From: Ruminococcus sp.
GTDB lineage: Bacteria > Bacillota > Clostridia > Oscillospirales > Ruminococcaceae
NCBI GenBank assembly: GCA_021202895.1
Contig: JAJQCE010000015.1
Location: 39,781 to 103,780 of the forward strand
Reading direction: 5' to 3'
Length of the DNA: 64,000 nucleotides
The notes beneath the pieces were generated by a model that saw nothing but the letters and a program-made list of their open reading frames with translations, was not told the origin of the DNA and made no database searches. The position numbers were made by a program, and so were the translations under genes. Shown here piece after piece: positions 19,793-28,931 of this stretch (positions within the stretch are counted from its first letter, which is position 1; every line of letters begins with the position of its first letter).

Positions 19793-20203
19793 ATGAGCAG
19801 AAGCTTCAAGCTTGATATACTTGCCGCAGACAAGTACTTTTTCAGCGGCGACTGCGAGGAAATTATCTTTTCGTCAATTGACGGCAGTATGGGTGTTCTT
19901 GGAGGACATGAGCCTATGATTTGCTGTTTGTCAGAGGGAGAGATTCAGTTTCGCTGTGACGGAGAATGGCGCAGAGCGATAGTGTCGCAGGGCTTTCTGG
20001 AGGTTATGCCTAACTTTGTAAAGGTGTTTGCCGATTCTGTTGAAAGACCTGAGGATATAGACCTTTTGAGAGCGCAGGCGGCAAAGGAGAGAGCGGAGGA
20101 AAGGCTCAGACAGAAGCTCTCGACAAAGCAGTATATCCACACACAAGCGGCGTTGAAGCGTGCGATGGCACGTATAAAAGCGGCAGGAAAAACCTATAAT
20201 TAA
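19793..20203 (+). CDS. atpC: F-type ATP synthase subunit epsilon
   Basis: A 136-residue regulatory subunit at the foot of the central stalk. The beta-sandwich includes GSMGVLGGHEPMICCL, and the C-terminal helical hairpin (about 85-136) is rich in Ala, Arg and Lys. A GGAGGAGG site inside the end of atpD precedes the ATG. It is the last gene of the operon, ahead of a terminator. Confidence 0.93.
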   Translation: MSRSFKLDILAADKYFFSGDCEEIIFSSIDGSMGVLGGHEPMICCLSEGEIQFRCDGEWRRAIVSQGFLEVMPNFVKVFADSVERPEDIDLLRAQAAKERAEERLRQKLSTKQYIHTQAALKRAMARIKAAGKTYN

Positions 20204-20216
20204 AAAATTATTTGAA

Positions 20217-20247
20217 GCGGCTTGCAAAAAACGCAGGTCGTTTTTTA
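20217..20247 (+). terminator. Terminator of the atp operon
   Basis: A 9-bp stem with G-T pairs (20217-20225 with 20233-20241), an A-rich loop and a run of six T. Confidence 0.8.
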
Positions 20248-20286
20248 TTTACAAAAATGTCGGTCAGGCTTTTTTACAAAAAAGAC

Positions 20287-20315
20287 TTGAATAAAGCTTC
20301 TTTGTGTGATATAAT
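20287..20315 (+). promoter_or_regulatory. Promoter of the lipoprotein/two-component operon
   Basis: TTGAAT, a 17-nt spacer and TATAAT. Confidence 0.75.
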
Positions 20316-20362
20316 AAATAATAAGAAGAAGAGAATCAGTACAGGCAGAAAGGAAGTCGCTC

Positions 20363-21703
20363 ATGGCTAGTGTGATAAAAAAATTAATAAGCTGTGCGGC
20401 TTTCGGTGCTTTCACTTTGTCGCTTGCAGGGTGCAGCGGTGTGAGCTTTTCTGTTGACACGCTGCTTGCGGCTCCAAAGCTTACCGATGAGCAGACGGAG
20501 ATTCATGAGGCACTGATTAGTGCAGTCGGCAGAAATATAACGCTTAAATATCCGAGAAACGGAAACTACCGTTCAGCGTATGTGGTGTACGATTTTGACG
20601 GGGATAATGTTGACGAGGCACTTGTTTTTTACGAGTATTCAAGTGCTGAAAGCGAGGGAATAAGAGCGAATCTGCTTGACCGTGACGAGGACGGAGAGTG
20701 GTATTCTGTCAAGGAGATAGCCGGTGCAGGAACAGAAGTCGATCAGGTTATTATTTCCGCTATGGGAAAAGGCAATGATGCAGATGTTCTTGTAGGGTAT
20801 CAGGGATATACAGGCGACAATACATTTGAGGTTTACAGCTATTCTGACGGAAGCTTTGACAGATTGGGAAGTGATTCCTATTCGCTGCTGGAAGCAATTG
20901 ATATAAATTCTGACGGAACTGACGAGATTATCGCCGTGCAGTCAACGACCGATGCAGAAACGGCGGCGGTTTCGGCGAGAGCCTATCTGATAGAGCTTGA
21001 CGATGGAGAGATTGTCAAGGATGATGGGATAGATATGTGTACGGGAGTGCAGTCGTATGTTAAGGCGTATTCTGGAAAGCTTGAGGACGGTAGCCCTGCG
21101 GTGTATATTGACGAGCTTAACGCAGATGGAAATTTGCAGACGGAGATTATTTTTTACCGCTACTCAGGACTACAGAATCCTGTTGAGCTTAGGAGCAACA
21201 ATCTCTTGAGCATATGCACAAGACCGAACGGCTACAGCACGGCTGACATAGACGATGATGGGGTTTATGAAATCCCCTCGACAAAGGCGATGACAGGCTA
21301 TGAAAACGCAGTGAGCGAGGAGCAGATTCTTGAAACCACATGGTATGTTTATGAGGATTTTTACAGCTTTGCGGAGAAATTCAGCGGCTACTGCTCTGTA
21401 TCGGAGGGGTATATGATGACTTTTCCGTCAAGGTGGAACGATGAGGTTACAGTCAAGATTGATTCCGAAACTGACGAAGCGGTGTTCTATAAATACGGCG
21501 GCGATATAAATTCGGATATGACGGAGCTTATGAGGATAAAGACCACCACAAAGGAAGATGCGGAGCAGTATATTTACGACGGCTACGAGCTTATAACTTC
21601 AAAAGGGCAGGTTCAGTATTTAGTCAAGCTGCCGACAAATAAGCGTGAAACGCTGATACTTACAATTGACGAGGTTCAGAACTGCTTTTATACAACAGAT
21701 TAA
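20363..21703 (+). CDS. Lipoprotein with FG-GAP/VCBS-like calcium-type repeats
   Basis: 446 residues. A lipoprotein signal peptide ends in LAGC with the lipidated cysteine at C24, so it is attached to the outer face of the membrane. The exported part contains short acidic loops resembling calcium-binding repeats: DFDGDNVDEAL, DINSDGTDEI, ELNADGNLQTEI and DIDDDGVYEI. Such loops are typical of FG-GAP/VCBS-like propeller proteins. It heads an operon with a response regulator (23 bases downstream) and a histidine kinase, so it may help sense an extracellular condition. That role is inference. Confidence 0.8.
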   Translation: MASVIKKLISCAAFGAFTLSLAGCSGVSFSVDTLLAAPKLTDEQTEIHEALISAVGRNITLKYPRNGNYRSAYVVYDFDGDNVDEALVFYEYSSAESEGIRANLLDRDEDGEWYSVKEIAGAGTEVDQVIISAMGKGNDADVLVGYQGYTGDNTFEVYSYSDGSFDRLGSDSYSLLEAIDINSDGTDEIIAVQSTTDAETAAVSARAYLIELDDGEIVKDDGIDMCTGVQSYVKAYSGKLEDGSPAVYIDELNADGNLQTEIIFYRYSGLQNPVELRSNNLLSICTRPNGYSTADIDDDGVYEIPSTKAMTGYENAVSEEQILETTWYVYEDFYSFAEKFSGYCSVSEGYMMTFPSRWNDEVTVKIDSETDEAVFYKYGGDINSDMTELMRIKTTTKEDAEQYIYDGYELITSKGQVQYLVKLPTNKRETLILTIDEVQNCFYTTD

Positions 21704-21726
21704 TCTTTAAGAAAGGACGAAATAAT

Positions 21727-22425
21727 ATGAAAAAGGTATTGGTTTGCGAGGACGAGGAGTCCATCAGAGAATTTATAGTTATCAATCTTAAGCGCAGCGG
21801 CTACGATGTTGTGGACGTTGGCAGCGGAGAGGAAGCGATAAAGGCCTTTGACGATGAGGGCGGAGCGTTCGATTTAGCACTTCTCGATATTATGATGCCT
21901 GGAATTGACGGCGTAACGGTATGCAAGCGTTTCAGAGAGCAGAGTGAAACAATGGGCATAATAATGCTGTCAGCAAAATCGCAGGAGATGGACAAAATTT
22001 CATCGCTTATGATGGGAGCGGACGATTACATTACAAAGCCGTTTTCCATTTCCGAGCTTATCGCACGAGTGGACGCAGTTTGCCGCAGAGTAAATATGGT
22101 ACATTCAAAGACGGAAACAGCGTCTGTTATTACAAGCGGTCCGTTCACGCTTAATCTAAAGAGCAGGACGGTTTACAAAAACGGCGCGCAGATAGACTTG
22201 ACGCAGGTTGAGTATCAGATTATGGAGTACTTTTTCAAAAATCAGAACACAGCACTTGATCGCAACAGTATTCTCAACCACATTTGGGGCGAGAGCTATT
22301 ACGGTGACGACAAGATAGTCGATGTGAACATAAGACGTATCAGAATGAAGATTGAGGACGAGCCGTCAAGTCCTAAGTATATTCTTACTATCTGGGGCTT
22401 CGGATACAAGTGGGTGGCAGGCTGA
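21727..22425 (+). CDS. OmpR/PhoB-family response regulator
   Basis: 232 residues. The receiver domain (about 1-118) has the acidic pocket ED at 8-9, phosphoacceptor D54 in LLDIMMPG and the switch lysine in DDYITKPFS. The winged-helix DNA-binding domain (about 135-230) ends in the typical YILTIWGFGYKW strand. It is cotranscribed with the lipoprotein upstream and the histidine kinase downstream, its likely partner. Confidence 0.93.
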   Translation: MKKVLVCEDEESIREFIVINLKRSGYDVVDVGSGEEAIKAFDDEGGAFDLALLDIMMPGIDGVTVCKRFREQSETMGIIMLSAKSQEMDKISSLMMGADDYITKPFSISELIARVDAVCRRVNMVHSKTETASVITSGPFTLNLKSRTVYKNGAQIDLTQVEYQIMEYFFKNQNTALDRNSILNHIWGESYYGDDKIVDVNIRRIRMKIEDEPSSPKYILTIWGFGYKWVAG

Positions 22426-22462
22426 TTATCTGATTTTTCTATGAGAGCAGAGGTGAGAGTCT

Positions 22463-23992
22463 ATAAAAAATAAGAAGAAAAAGGATTCTGCGGCAAACGG
22501 CAAAAACCGCTTCGGCAGGCACAGCATTGTCACGCAGTGGCAGACAAGCAGTTTAGGCGCAGTTATCACTGTTTTGGTGATTATAGAAATTTTGCTTGTG
22601 GCTTTTATAAGAGGATACTACTATAGCTCCGCAAGGCAGTACCTTACCTCTCAGATGAACGTAATAATCAGCTCTCTTGAAAGCGGTGCGACAGACAGCT
22701 CGGTGAACAATTCCTCACAGATAAGAACGCTTGTTGAAAGCTATGAGGACAAGGACAAGATTGAGCTTATGGCGATAACTGCCGATAACGAGGCGGAGAT
22801 TACCTCGTCAGGATTTTCGCCCTCAACCGATACAAGCTATGAGGACTACACGGCTGCGCAGCAGTCTGACGATGGAACGGGATACGCTATCTTTGATTTG
22901 CCGAGCGGCGAAAAGGTTATAGCTGTAACGGCGGTGATTTCAATAAGCGGAAGCGAGTACACTGCGCTGAGAATGGTATCGTCAATGAAAAATATTGACT
23001 ATCAGATTTTGATTCTCACTGTTGGAATGACCATCATTTTTGCGATGATTATTCTGCTCCTGTATGTGTCGGGAAGATTTTTTATCCGTTCTATCGTTTA
23101 CCCAGTAATTAAAATCGGTGAGATTGCGAGGGATATAGCCAAAGGCGATTTTTCCGAGAGGATAGAAAAGACGGGCGATGATGAGCTTGGCGATTTGTGC
23201 GATTCGATAAATTATATGGCGCAGGAGCTTTCAAATACCGAATCTATGAAAAACGAGTTTATTTCAAGCATTTCTCACGAGCTTAGAACGCCGCTTACGG
23301 CGATAAAGGGCTGGAGCGAAACGCTCACGACAATTGACGACGAGGAAACCTTTAAAAAGGGAATGAGAGTTATCACATCTGAAACTGAGCGGCTTTCGCA
23401 GATGGTCGAGGAGCTTCTGGATTTTTCACGCATTCAGGACAACCGCCTTACGCTTATAATGGATACGATTGACATTTTAGCTGAGCTCGGCGAAACGGTG
23501 CTTATCTATCAGGAGCGTGCAAGAGCACTGGGTATAACGCTCAATTACTATGAGCCTACTACCCTGCCGTTTGTGTACGGAGATAAAAACAGGCTAAGAC
23601 AGGTGTTTATAAACATTGTTGACAATGCGATAAAATATTCCGACAAGGGCGATACGGTGTCTGTTGAAGCGTATGAGGAAAAGGGCGACATCTGCATTTT
23701 GGTTTCTGATACGGGAATTGGAATATCCAAGGAGGATCTGCCAAAGGTCAAGACAAAGTTTTTTAAGGCGAACCACACTCGCAGAGGCTCGGGAATAGGG
23801 CTTGCGGTGGCGAACGAGATTATCACCCGTCACGGCGGAACGCTCAATATAAACAGCGAGGAGGGAGTAGGCACAACTGTGCTTATGACGATTCCCGCAA
23901 TAGACGACGGTCACGCTGAGGACGACAAGCAAACAGTAGAGGTTGAGCTTATTTCATCAGACGATCTGAAGCCGAAAAATGAGCAGCCCTGA
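22463..23992 (+). CDS. Sensor histidine kinase, probable AUA start
   Basis: A membrane kinase with TM1 near the N-terminus, an extracellular sensor loop, TM2, a HAMP linker (SIVYPVIKIGEIARDI), the HisKA box ISHELRTPL, and ATPase boxes DNAIKYS, VSDTGIGI and GSGIGLAVA. The first standard start is a GTG at 22574, but it falls inside TM1. The frame continues upstream for 37 good codons (a Lys/Asn-rich head, then HSIVTQWQTSSLGAV, typical of this kinase family) back to ATA at 22463. That codon has AGAGGTGAG at ideal spacing, and an in-frame TGA lies just before. No ATG, GTG or TTG is available near the true N-terminus; a TTG at 22571 is also inside TM1. Either AUA is used or the start codon has mutated. 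Confidence 0.75.
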   Translation: MKNKKKKDSAANGKNRFGRHSIVTQWQTSSLGAVITVLVIIEILLVAFIRGYYYSSARQYLTSQMNVIISSLESGATDSSVNNSSQIRTLVESYEDKDKIELMAITADNEAEITSSGFSPSTDTSYEDYTAAQQSDDGTGYAIFDLPSGEKVIAVTAVISISGSEYTALRMVSSMKNIDYQILILTVGMTIIFAMIILLLYVSGRFFIRSIVYPVIKIGEIARDIAKGDFSERIEKTGDDELGDLCDSINYMAQELSNTESMKNEFISSISHELRTPLTAIKGWSETLTTIDDEETFKKGMRVITSETERLSQMVEELLDFSRIQDNRLTLIMDTIDILAELGETVLIYQERARALGITLNYYEPTTLPFVYGDKNRLRQVFINIVDNAIKYSDKGDTVSVEAYEEKGDICILVSDTGIGISKEDLPKVKTKFFKANHTRRGSGIGLAVANEIITRHGGTLNINSEEGVGTTVLMTIPAIDDGHAEDDKQTVEVELISSDDLKPKNEQP

Positions 23993-24058
23993 ATGTGCCG
24001 CAGATATTTTTGAGAGCTTTCAGACTGAACACTCTTTGAAAAAATTGCTCTTAAGGTG

Positions 24059-24087
24059 TTGATTTTTTTGTCGGACTGTGGTATAAT
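24059..24087 (+). promoter_or_regulatory. Promoter of cobD
   Basis: TTGATT, a 17-nt spacer and TATAAT. Confidence 0.75.
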
Positions 24088-24176
24088 GAAAATATATAGT
24101 TGATTGCAGGTTTTGAAATGTCTGTGGGAAAATAATTACCAATTTAGGCATGAAGCTTTAATAAGGAGAAAATCAC

Positions 24177-25145
24177 ATGATTATAAATACACTTGTCGCC
24201 ATGACGGCGGGATTTTTGCTGAGCTTTTTCTTCGGCACTCCGAAGATTATAAGCGCAAGAACGTACATTGAGAAGCTCTGTCGGCACTTAGCTCCGACAA
24301 TAAGCTCAAAATATCAGGAAACGGAGGACGGGCAGCACAACGCAGGAATGGTTTACATTACCGTACTTATGCTTATTCTGCTTGTGCCGACAGCGTTGAT
24401 TTTGATTTTGCTGTACATATTCCTTCCTGCACTGGGAATTATAGTTGACGCACTGCTCTGCTGGTCGCTTCTTGACATAAAAAATCTGGTGACGCTCTCA
24501 AAGGATGCTTCCCGTGCGGCAAAGACATCCAACAGCCGCCGTGCGGACAAAAGGCTTAACAGACTTTTCGGAAGAAAGTACAAGGAGCTTAGCGGTGAGG
24601 AGATTGTAAAGGCATCGATTCAGGGAATTGCCGACAGAACGGTTGACAGCATAGCTGCTCCGCTTTTGTATATGTTCCTGCTTTCGTCAGTGGGAGGACT
24701 GTTCTTTGCGGCGGCGGACGCTGCGGCGAATCTTAATTACGGTTCAGAGGAAAATTCCTTGAGCTTCGCAGAGCCTGTAAGAGTGCTTCAAAACGGACTT
24801 TGTTTTTTGCCTGGAAAGCTTGCGGCTTATCTTATGCTTGCGGACGCCTTGTGGCTCAAGTTGAACACGAGAGCGGCGGAGAGAGTTTACAAAAAGGATT
24901 CAAAGAAATGCGCAAGACCCTGCTTCGGCGGATGCAGAGCGGTTATGGCGGGACTGCTGGGAATTTCGCTCATGCCTGAGGAGGTTTACAGCGAGCAGTT
25001 TATGAGAACGGTGACTATAGGCGAACAGCTTAAAGAGCCTGAACACAGCGACTTAAATACGGCAAGGACTCTAATGATTGGCACAGCGGCGATATTGCTG
25101 ATAATGCTGTTTATGGTAAAGCTTACAATAGGAGTCTGGGTATAA
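24177..25145 (+). CDS. cobD: Adenosylcobinamide-phosphate synthase (CobD/CbiB-like)
   Basis: A 322-residue membrane protein of the family that attaches the aminopropanol arm to adenosylcobyrate. It has an N-terminal hydrophobic segment leading into FGTPKIISARTYIEKL, a conserved central ADRTVDSIAAPLLYMFL segment and a C-terminal membrane helix. No other cobalamin gene is in the window. It stands alone between its own promoter and a terminator. The family assignment rests on the central motif and topology. Confidence 0.75.
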   Translation: MIINTLVAMTAGFLLSFFFGTPKIISARTYIEKLCRHLAPTISSKYQETEDGQHNAGMVYITVLMLILLVPTALILILLYIFLPALGIIVDALLCWSLLDIKNLVTLSKDASRAAKTSNSRRADKRLNRLFGRKYKELSGEEIVKASIQGIADRTVDSIAAPLLYMFLLSSVGGLFFAAADAAANLNYGSEENSLSFAEPVRVLQNGLCFLPGKLAAYLMLADALWLKLNTRAAERVYKKDSKKCARPCFGGCRAVMAGLLGISLMPEEVYSEQFMRTVTIGEQLKEPEHSDLNTARTLMIGTAAILLIMLFMVKLTIGVWV

Positions 25146-25153
25146 AAATCAAT

Positions 25154-25180
25154 GCGGCGGCTGTTAGCTGCCGCTTTTTT
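25154..25180 (+). terminator. Terminator of cobD
   Basis: GCGGCGGCT / AGCTGCCGC, a 3-base loop and a run of six T. Confidence 0.85.
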
Positions 25181-25244
25181 GTTTTTAGGCAAGGTATAAG
25201 CGGAGTTTAATCGGCACAAAATAAGTGAAAGTTGTCGAAAAGGC

Positions 25245-25273
25245 TTGACATAGCAAAAAAGATATGATATAAT
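25245..25273 (+). promoter_or_regulatory. Strong promoter ahead of the rod-shaped RNA and surface-polymer operon
   Basis: Perfect TTGACA, a 17-nt spacer and a perfect TATAAT. The predicted start (about 25280) coincides with the base of the long hairpin. Confidence 0.85.
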
Positions 25274-25283
25274 AATTTAGACA

Positions 25284-25436
25284 TCTCTAAAAGTCTTTGC
25301 TTGCACATCTGCGGCAAATCTTCACGCCGCCTTCTTGCTCTGAAAAACTTGAAATACATACAGTATTCCTGCGTTTTCAAAGCATCGAAGCTGACGCAAA
25401 TCTTTGCCGCATCTGTACAGCAACGGTTTTTAGAGA
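25284..25436 (+). ncRNA. Long rod-like structured RNA or leader, family unknown
   Basis: The two halves of this 153-base stretch are imperfectly self-complementary along almost their whole length. Outer helix: TCTCTAAAA / TTTTAGAGA (9 bp). Next: TTGCT / AGCAA and TGCACA / TGTACA with one mismatch. Then TGCGGCAAA / TTTGCCGCA (9 bp). Then an inner imperfect helix leading to a small ATAC / GTAT hairpin. It begins a few bases after a consensus promoter. The rod shape recalls 6S RNA, but a better 6S gene exists at 52.6 kb and the 6S sequence motifs are missing. It could be a small RNA or a regulatory leader of the operon; no strong terminator separates it from the next gene. Confidence 0.5.
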
Positions 25437-25504
25437 AGCCCTGTAGTGATTTTGTAGAAAAATCAGAAGAATAAACAGTGTATTTTCGGACGGTGTGGGT
25501 TTGT

Positions 25505-26674
25505 ATGCCAAATTTTTTACGTGAATTTGTAAAGCTTGCCGCATTTAAGGTGATATATCCATTAACCTACAAGCTTTTTTGCATAAGAAAGCAGCAAGGT
25601 GAGCTTACGCTTTTTTGCGAGGTAAGGCATGATTTTCTCACAGATTCTTTCAGTCCGATTTACAGCGAGCTTAATCGCAGAGGAAAGCCGACTAGGGTTT
25701 TCTATATTCACAACAACAGCGGCGGCTTGTCGTATCTTGCGAGGTATTTAAAGCTTTGCGCGATTTTACCGACTGCGGGGACTGTGATGATTGACGACAC
25801 CTGCAATCTGTTCGGAGCGTTTAGGCTGAGAAAGGGTTCAAGGCTTATTCAGACGTGGCATTCATGCGGAGCGTTTAAAAAGTGGGGCTATTCAATCGCT
25901 TCGCTTAGCTTCGGGCAGGAGCCGAAACAGCTTGACCGTTATCCTGCGCATATCAACTATTCGCTTGTGACGGTAAGCTCCGATGAATGTATTCACTGCT
26001 TCAACGAGGCTTTTGGCTTTGACAAAACGGGCAAAGACTGTGTGAAGGCTATCGGAGTTGCAAGGAGCGACTGGTTTTTTGACAAGCAAAATATTTCAGG
26101 CTCATACAAGCGGCTTTACGAGGCTTGTCCTGCCGCAGAGGGCAAAAAGGTTATTCTCTATGCGCCCACCTACAGAGGTGACGCAGACAATGCGAAGGCT
26201 CCGGAAATGTTTGACATAGCTTCGCTCATGGAAAGGCTTGACGGGTATGTGCTTTTAATAAAGCAGCATGGCTTTGTAAGAGAGAGGACAAGGATTGATG
26301 AAAGCTGTATGGATTTTGCGTTTGACGTGAGCGGCAAGCTGACGATTGAGGAGCTTATATGTGTAAGCGATGTCTGCATAACCGACTATTCGTCGCTGAT
26401 TTTTGAATATTCGCTTTTTGAGCGTCCGATGGTGTTTTATGCCTGCGACCTTGATGAATTTTACGACTACAGAGGCTTTTTTTACGACTATGACGAGAGC
26501 TTTCTGCCGGGCGAAATTGCTTTGACGCAAAAGGAGCTTTTCGATGCGGTTCAGAGAGCGGTTGACTTAAGCTTTGACCAGGACAGGATAAGAAGCTTCA
26601 GGGACAGGTTTATGGGAGCTTGTGATGGAAATTCGACAAAGAGAATTGTGGAGTATATATTAGATAAAAAATAG
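25505..26674 (+). CDS. CDP-polyol phosphotransferase (TagB/TagF-like)
   Basis: 389 residues of the CDP-glycerol glycerophosphotransferase family, which extends poly(polyol-phosphate) chains at the inner membrane face. Family motifs are present in order: MIDDTCNLF, TWHSCGAFKKWG (about 117), LYAPTYRG, LLIKQH and CITDYSSLIFEYS. The hydrophobic N-terminal stretch may bind the membrane. The start is uncertain between ATG 25505 and a GTG at 25478; neither has a strong ribosome binding site. It is the first gene of a six-gene operon with gaps of 13-30 bases. Confidence 0.85.
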   Translation: MPNFLREFVKLAAFKVIYPLTYKLFCIRKQQGELTLFCEVRHDFLTDSFSPIYSELNRRGKPTRVFYIHNNSGGLSYLARYLKLCAILPTAGTVMIDDTCNLFGAFRLRKGSRLIQTWHSCGAFKKWGYSIASLSFGQEPKQLDRYPAHINYSLVTVSSDECIHCFNEAFGFDKTGKDCVKAIGVARSDWFFDKQNISGSYKRLYEACPAAEGKKVILYAPTYRGDADNAKAPEMFDIASLMERLDGYVLLIKQHGFVRERTRIDESCMDFAFDVSGKLTIEELICVSDVCITDYSSLIFEYSLFERPMVFYACDLDEFYDYRGFFYDYDESFLPGEIALTQKELFDAVQRAVDLSFDQDRIRSFRDRFMGACDGNSTKRIVEYILDKK

Positions 26675-26690
26675 AAACGGAAGTGGTTGT

Positions 26691-28196
26691 ATGGCAAAGT
26701 ATCTTATCAGAGGTGGAAAAACTCCTACCGAAAAATTTAAAATAGATAATTATGTGAACACCAATTTGATGGGGTCAAATTCTGGTAACTATATGTATCT
26801 TTACGGCATTATTCGCACTCTTACCACCGATGAAAACGTAACCTTTGAAAGCACTAGATACAGGTATGATTTTGACGATGCTGAGATAGATCGTATAAAT
26901 AATGAATGTGACGGATTTATCATTCCTCTTGCAGATGCGTTTCGCGAAAATTTTATGGCGGAGCTTGTTGGAATTACGAAACTTGTAAATAAATTAAAAA
27001 TACCTAGCTATGTAATAGGAGTCGGTGTAAAAGCAGGAGCAGAGGAAAAGCTTGCAAATAAAAGCTTTGGATTTGAAAAAAAAGTACAGAGCTTTGTAAA
27101 AGCTGTGCTTAAAAATTCAAATAATATAGGCGTAAGAGGCGAAACCACTGGTGAGTTTCTTGAATATCTGGGCTTTAAGGAGGGGCAGGATTTTAAAGTA
27201 ATAGGCTGTCCTTCGATGTATACCTTTGGAAATAATCTTAAAATAAGAGATACACAAAAAACCGCAGACAGCAATGTCGCTTATAATCTCACATACTACT
27301 CAAAGCCTGAAACTATTGATTTTATGGATACAGCAACAGCTCAGTTCACCAGTCCTATTTTTGTTCCGCAGATGCTTGCAGAGCTTAAAACTCTTTACTG
27401 GGGAATTGATTATAAAAACGCTGCTAAAAATAACGACAAGCAGAATTATCCCTGCAACATAAAAAGCCCGGTATATGCTCAGGACAGGGTGCGCTTTTTT
27501 GTGAACGTAAACGAATGGATTGATTTTATGAAAACCCGTGATTTGGTTTTCGGAACAAGACTGCATGGAAATATTCCTGCGGTAATTGCAGGAACACCGT
27601 CTATTTTGATAACCAAGGATATAAGGATGCGTGAGCTAGCTAGATTTCATGGGCTTACATGGATCGATGAATCAAAGCTTTATGAGTTTAAGGATATTTG
27701 GGAGCTTATTGACAGCATGAATTTTCACAGTCCTGAAAGCAAGCAGCGGGAAAATTTTGAGAATTATCTTGATTTTTTACATTCAAACGGGTTCAAGACT
27801 ATATATGACGAAAACAAAGATCGTGCAGACGCTCCGCTTGACGATATGATAAGGGAAAATGACGTACACAACGAGTTCAAATCGGCTGCGCTTTGTTCAA
27901 AACGAGAAATTTCAAAACGCATGAACAATTCTATAAAATTTGTAAAAGAACAGCGTGAGGCACTAAAAGATAAAAATAAAAATCTAAAAGATGAAAATAA
28001 GAAGCTAAAGAATGAGGTTTGCGAACTTAAAAAGATGACGGAGGAAGTAGAATTTCTTGAGAAAACTAAAGCTGAGCTTCAGGAAAGCAACAAACGGGTA
28101 AAGTATCTTGAAAATATACTCAACAGCAGGTGTGTAAGATACTCTTTATCTCTTAGGAATATATTTGTCGGAAAGGATAAGAAAATAGAGCTTTAA
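26691..28196 (+). CDS. Polysaccharide pyruvyltransferase-family protein with C-terminal coiled coil
   Basis: 501 residues. The catalytic part resembles the WcaK/CsaB pyruvyltransferase family, which adds ketal-linked pyruvate to surface sugars: GVGVKAGAEEK, IGVRGETTGEFLEYLGF (about 147), VIGCPSMYTFG and VFGTRLHGNIPAVIAGTPS (about 286). The last 90 or so residues are a Lys/Glu/Asn-rich coiled coil (heptads from about residue 410 to 480). Codon use is AT-richer than in its neighbours, which hints at a separate origin. Substrate unknown. Confidence 0.75.
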   Translation: MAKYLIRGGKTPTEKFKIDNYVNTNLMGSNSGNYMYLYGIIRTLTTDENVTFESTRYRYDFDDAEIDRINNECDGFIIPLADAFRENFMAELVGITKLVNKLKIPSYVIGVGVKAGAEEKLANKSFGFEKKVQSFVKAVLKNSNNIGVRGETTGEFLEYLGFKEGQDFKVIGCPSMYTFGNNLKIRDTQKTADSNVAYNLTYYSKPETIDFMDTATAQFTSPIFVPQMLAELKTLYWGIDYKNAAKNNDKQNYPCNIKSPVYAQDRVRFFVNVNEWIDFMKTRDLVFGTRLHGNIPAVIAGTPSILITKDIRMRELARFHGLTWIDESKLYEFKDIWELIDSMNFHSPESKQRENFENYLDFLHSNGFKTIYDENKDRADAPLDDMIRENDVHNEFKSAALCSKREISKRMNNSIKFVKEQREALKDKNKNLKDENKKLKNEVCELKKMTEEVEFLEKTKAELQESNKRVKYLENILNSRCVRYSLSLRNIFVGKDKKIEL

Positions 28197-28213
28197 AGGA
28201 AAGGAATTAAGGA

Positions 28214-28918
28214 ATGATATACGGAGCGATGCTTGCGGGCGGGAGCGGAACTAGAGTTAAAAGCTCGAACGTGCCTAAGCAGTTTATAGAGATAGGCGGT
28301 GTGCCGATTATTGTTCATACGCTGGTGAATATGCTTAAGGTTCAGCGCTTTGACAGGATTTATATTGCTTCAAGAGAGGACTATATCGACTATCTCAGGG
28401 AGCAGGTGCGCATTAACGTTTCCGATACTCACAGAGTGAGGATAATTGCAGGCGGCAGGGAGAGAATGGATTCTATTCATAACGTCACAGCGGCGATTGA
28501 AAAGGATTTTGGAATAGGCGACGACGACGTTATCGTTATTCACGATGCGGTTAGACCGTTTGTCACAGAGAAAATTCTTAACGATTCGATTGACGCCGCC
28601 GCAAGATACGGCGCCTGCGTCTGCGGACTTCCCTGCGCCGATACTATACTTCATTCAAAAAAGGGCGATGTGGTGGACGATATTCCCGCAAGAAGCGAGC
28701 TTTACAGCGGACAGGCTCCCGATAGCTTCAGACTTAAGAAATTTATTGAGATGCAGAAAAATCTGACTGATGAGCAGAGGGCGAAAATCACTGGCACATC
28801 ACAGATTTGCACGATGAATAATCAGCCGATACACATTATCGAGGGTGATGCGCTGAATTTTAAAATAACAACCGACAGCGACCTTTTGATGGTTAAGACG
28901 CTGATGGAGAAAAGGTGA
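28214..28918 (+). CDS. IspD/TarI-family cytidylyltransferase
   Basis: A 234-residue nucleotidyltransferase. The CTP-binding loop AGGSGTRV, PKQFIEIGG, HDAVRPF and KITTDSDL are intact. The family includes IspD (CDP-methylerythritol) and TarI (CDP-ribitol). The setting, between TagF-like polymerases and beside a polyol-type dehydrogenase, makes TarI-like CDP-ribitol synthesis the better guess, but the sequence alone does not settle it. Confidence 0.85.
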   Translation: MIYGAMLAGGSGTRVKSSNVPKQFIEIGGVPIIVHTLVNMLKVQRFDRIYIASREDYIDYLREQVRINVSDTHRVRIIAGGRERMDSIHNVTAAIEKDFGIGDDDVIVIHDAVRPFVTEKILNDSIDAAARYGACVCGLPCADTILHSKKGDVVDDIPARSELYSGQAPDSFRLKKFIEMQKNLTDEQRAKITGTSQICTMNNQPIHIIEGDALNFKITTDSDLLMVKTLMEKR

Positions 28919-28931
28919 GAGGAGCAGATTG

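Noticed and set aside
25284-25436. 6S RNA assignment for the rod-like RNA
   Set aside because: The conserved 6S segments are absent here and clearly present at 52.6 kb on the minus strand.
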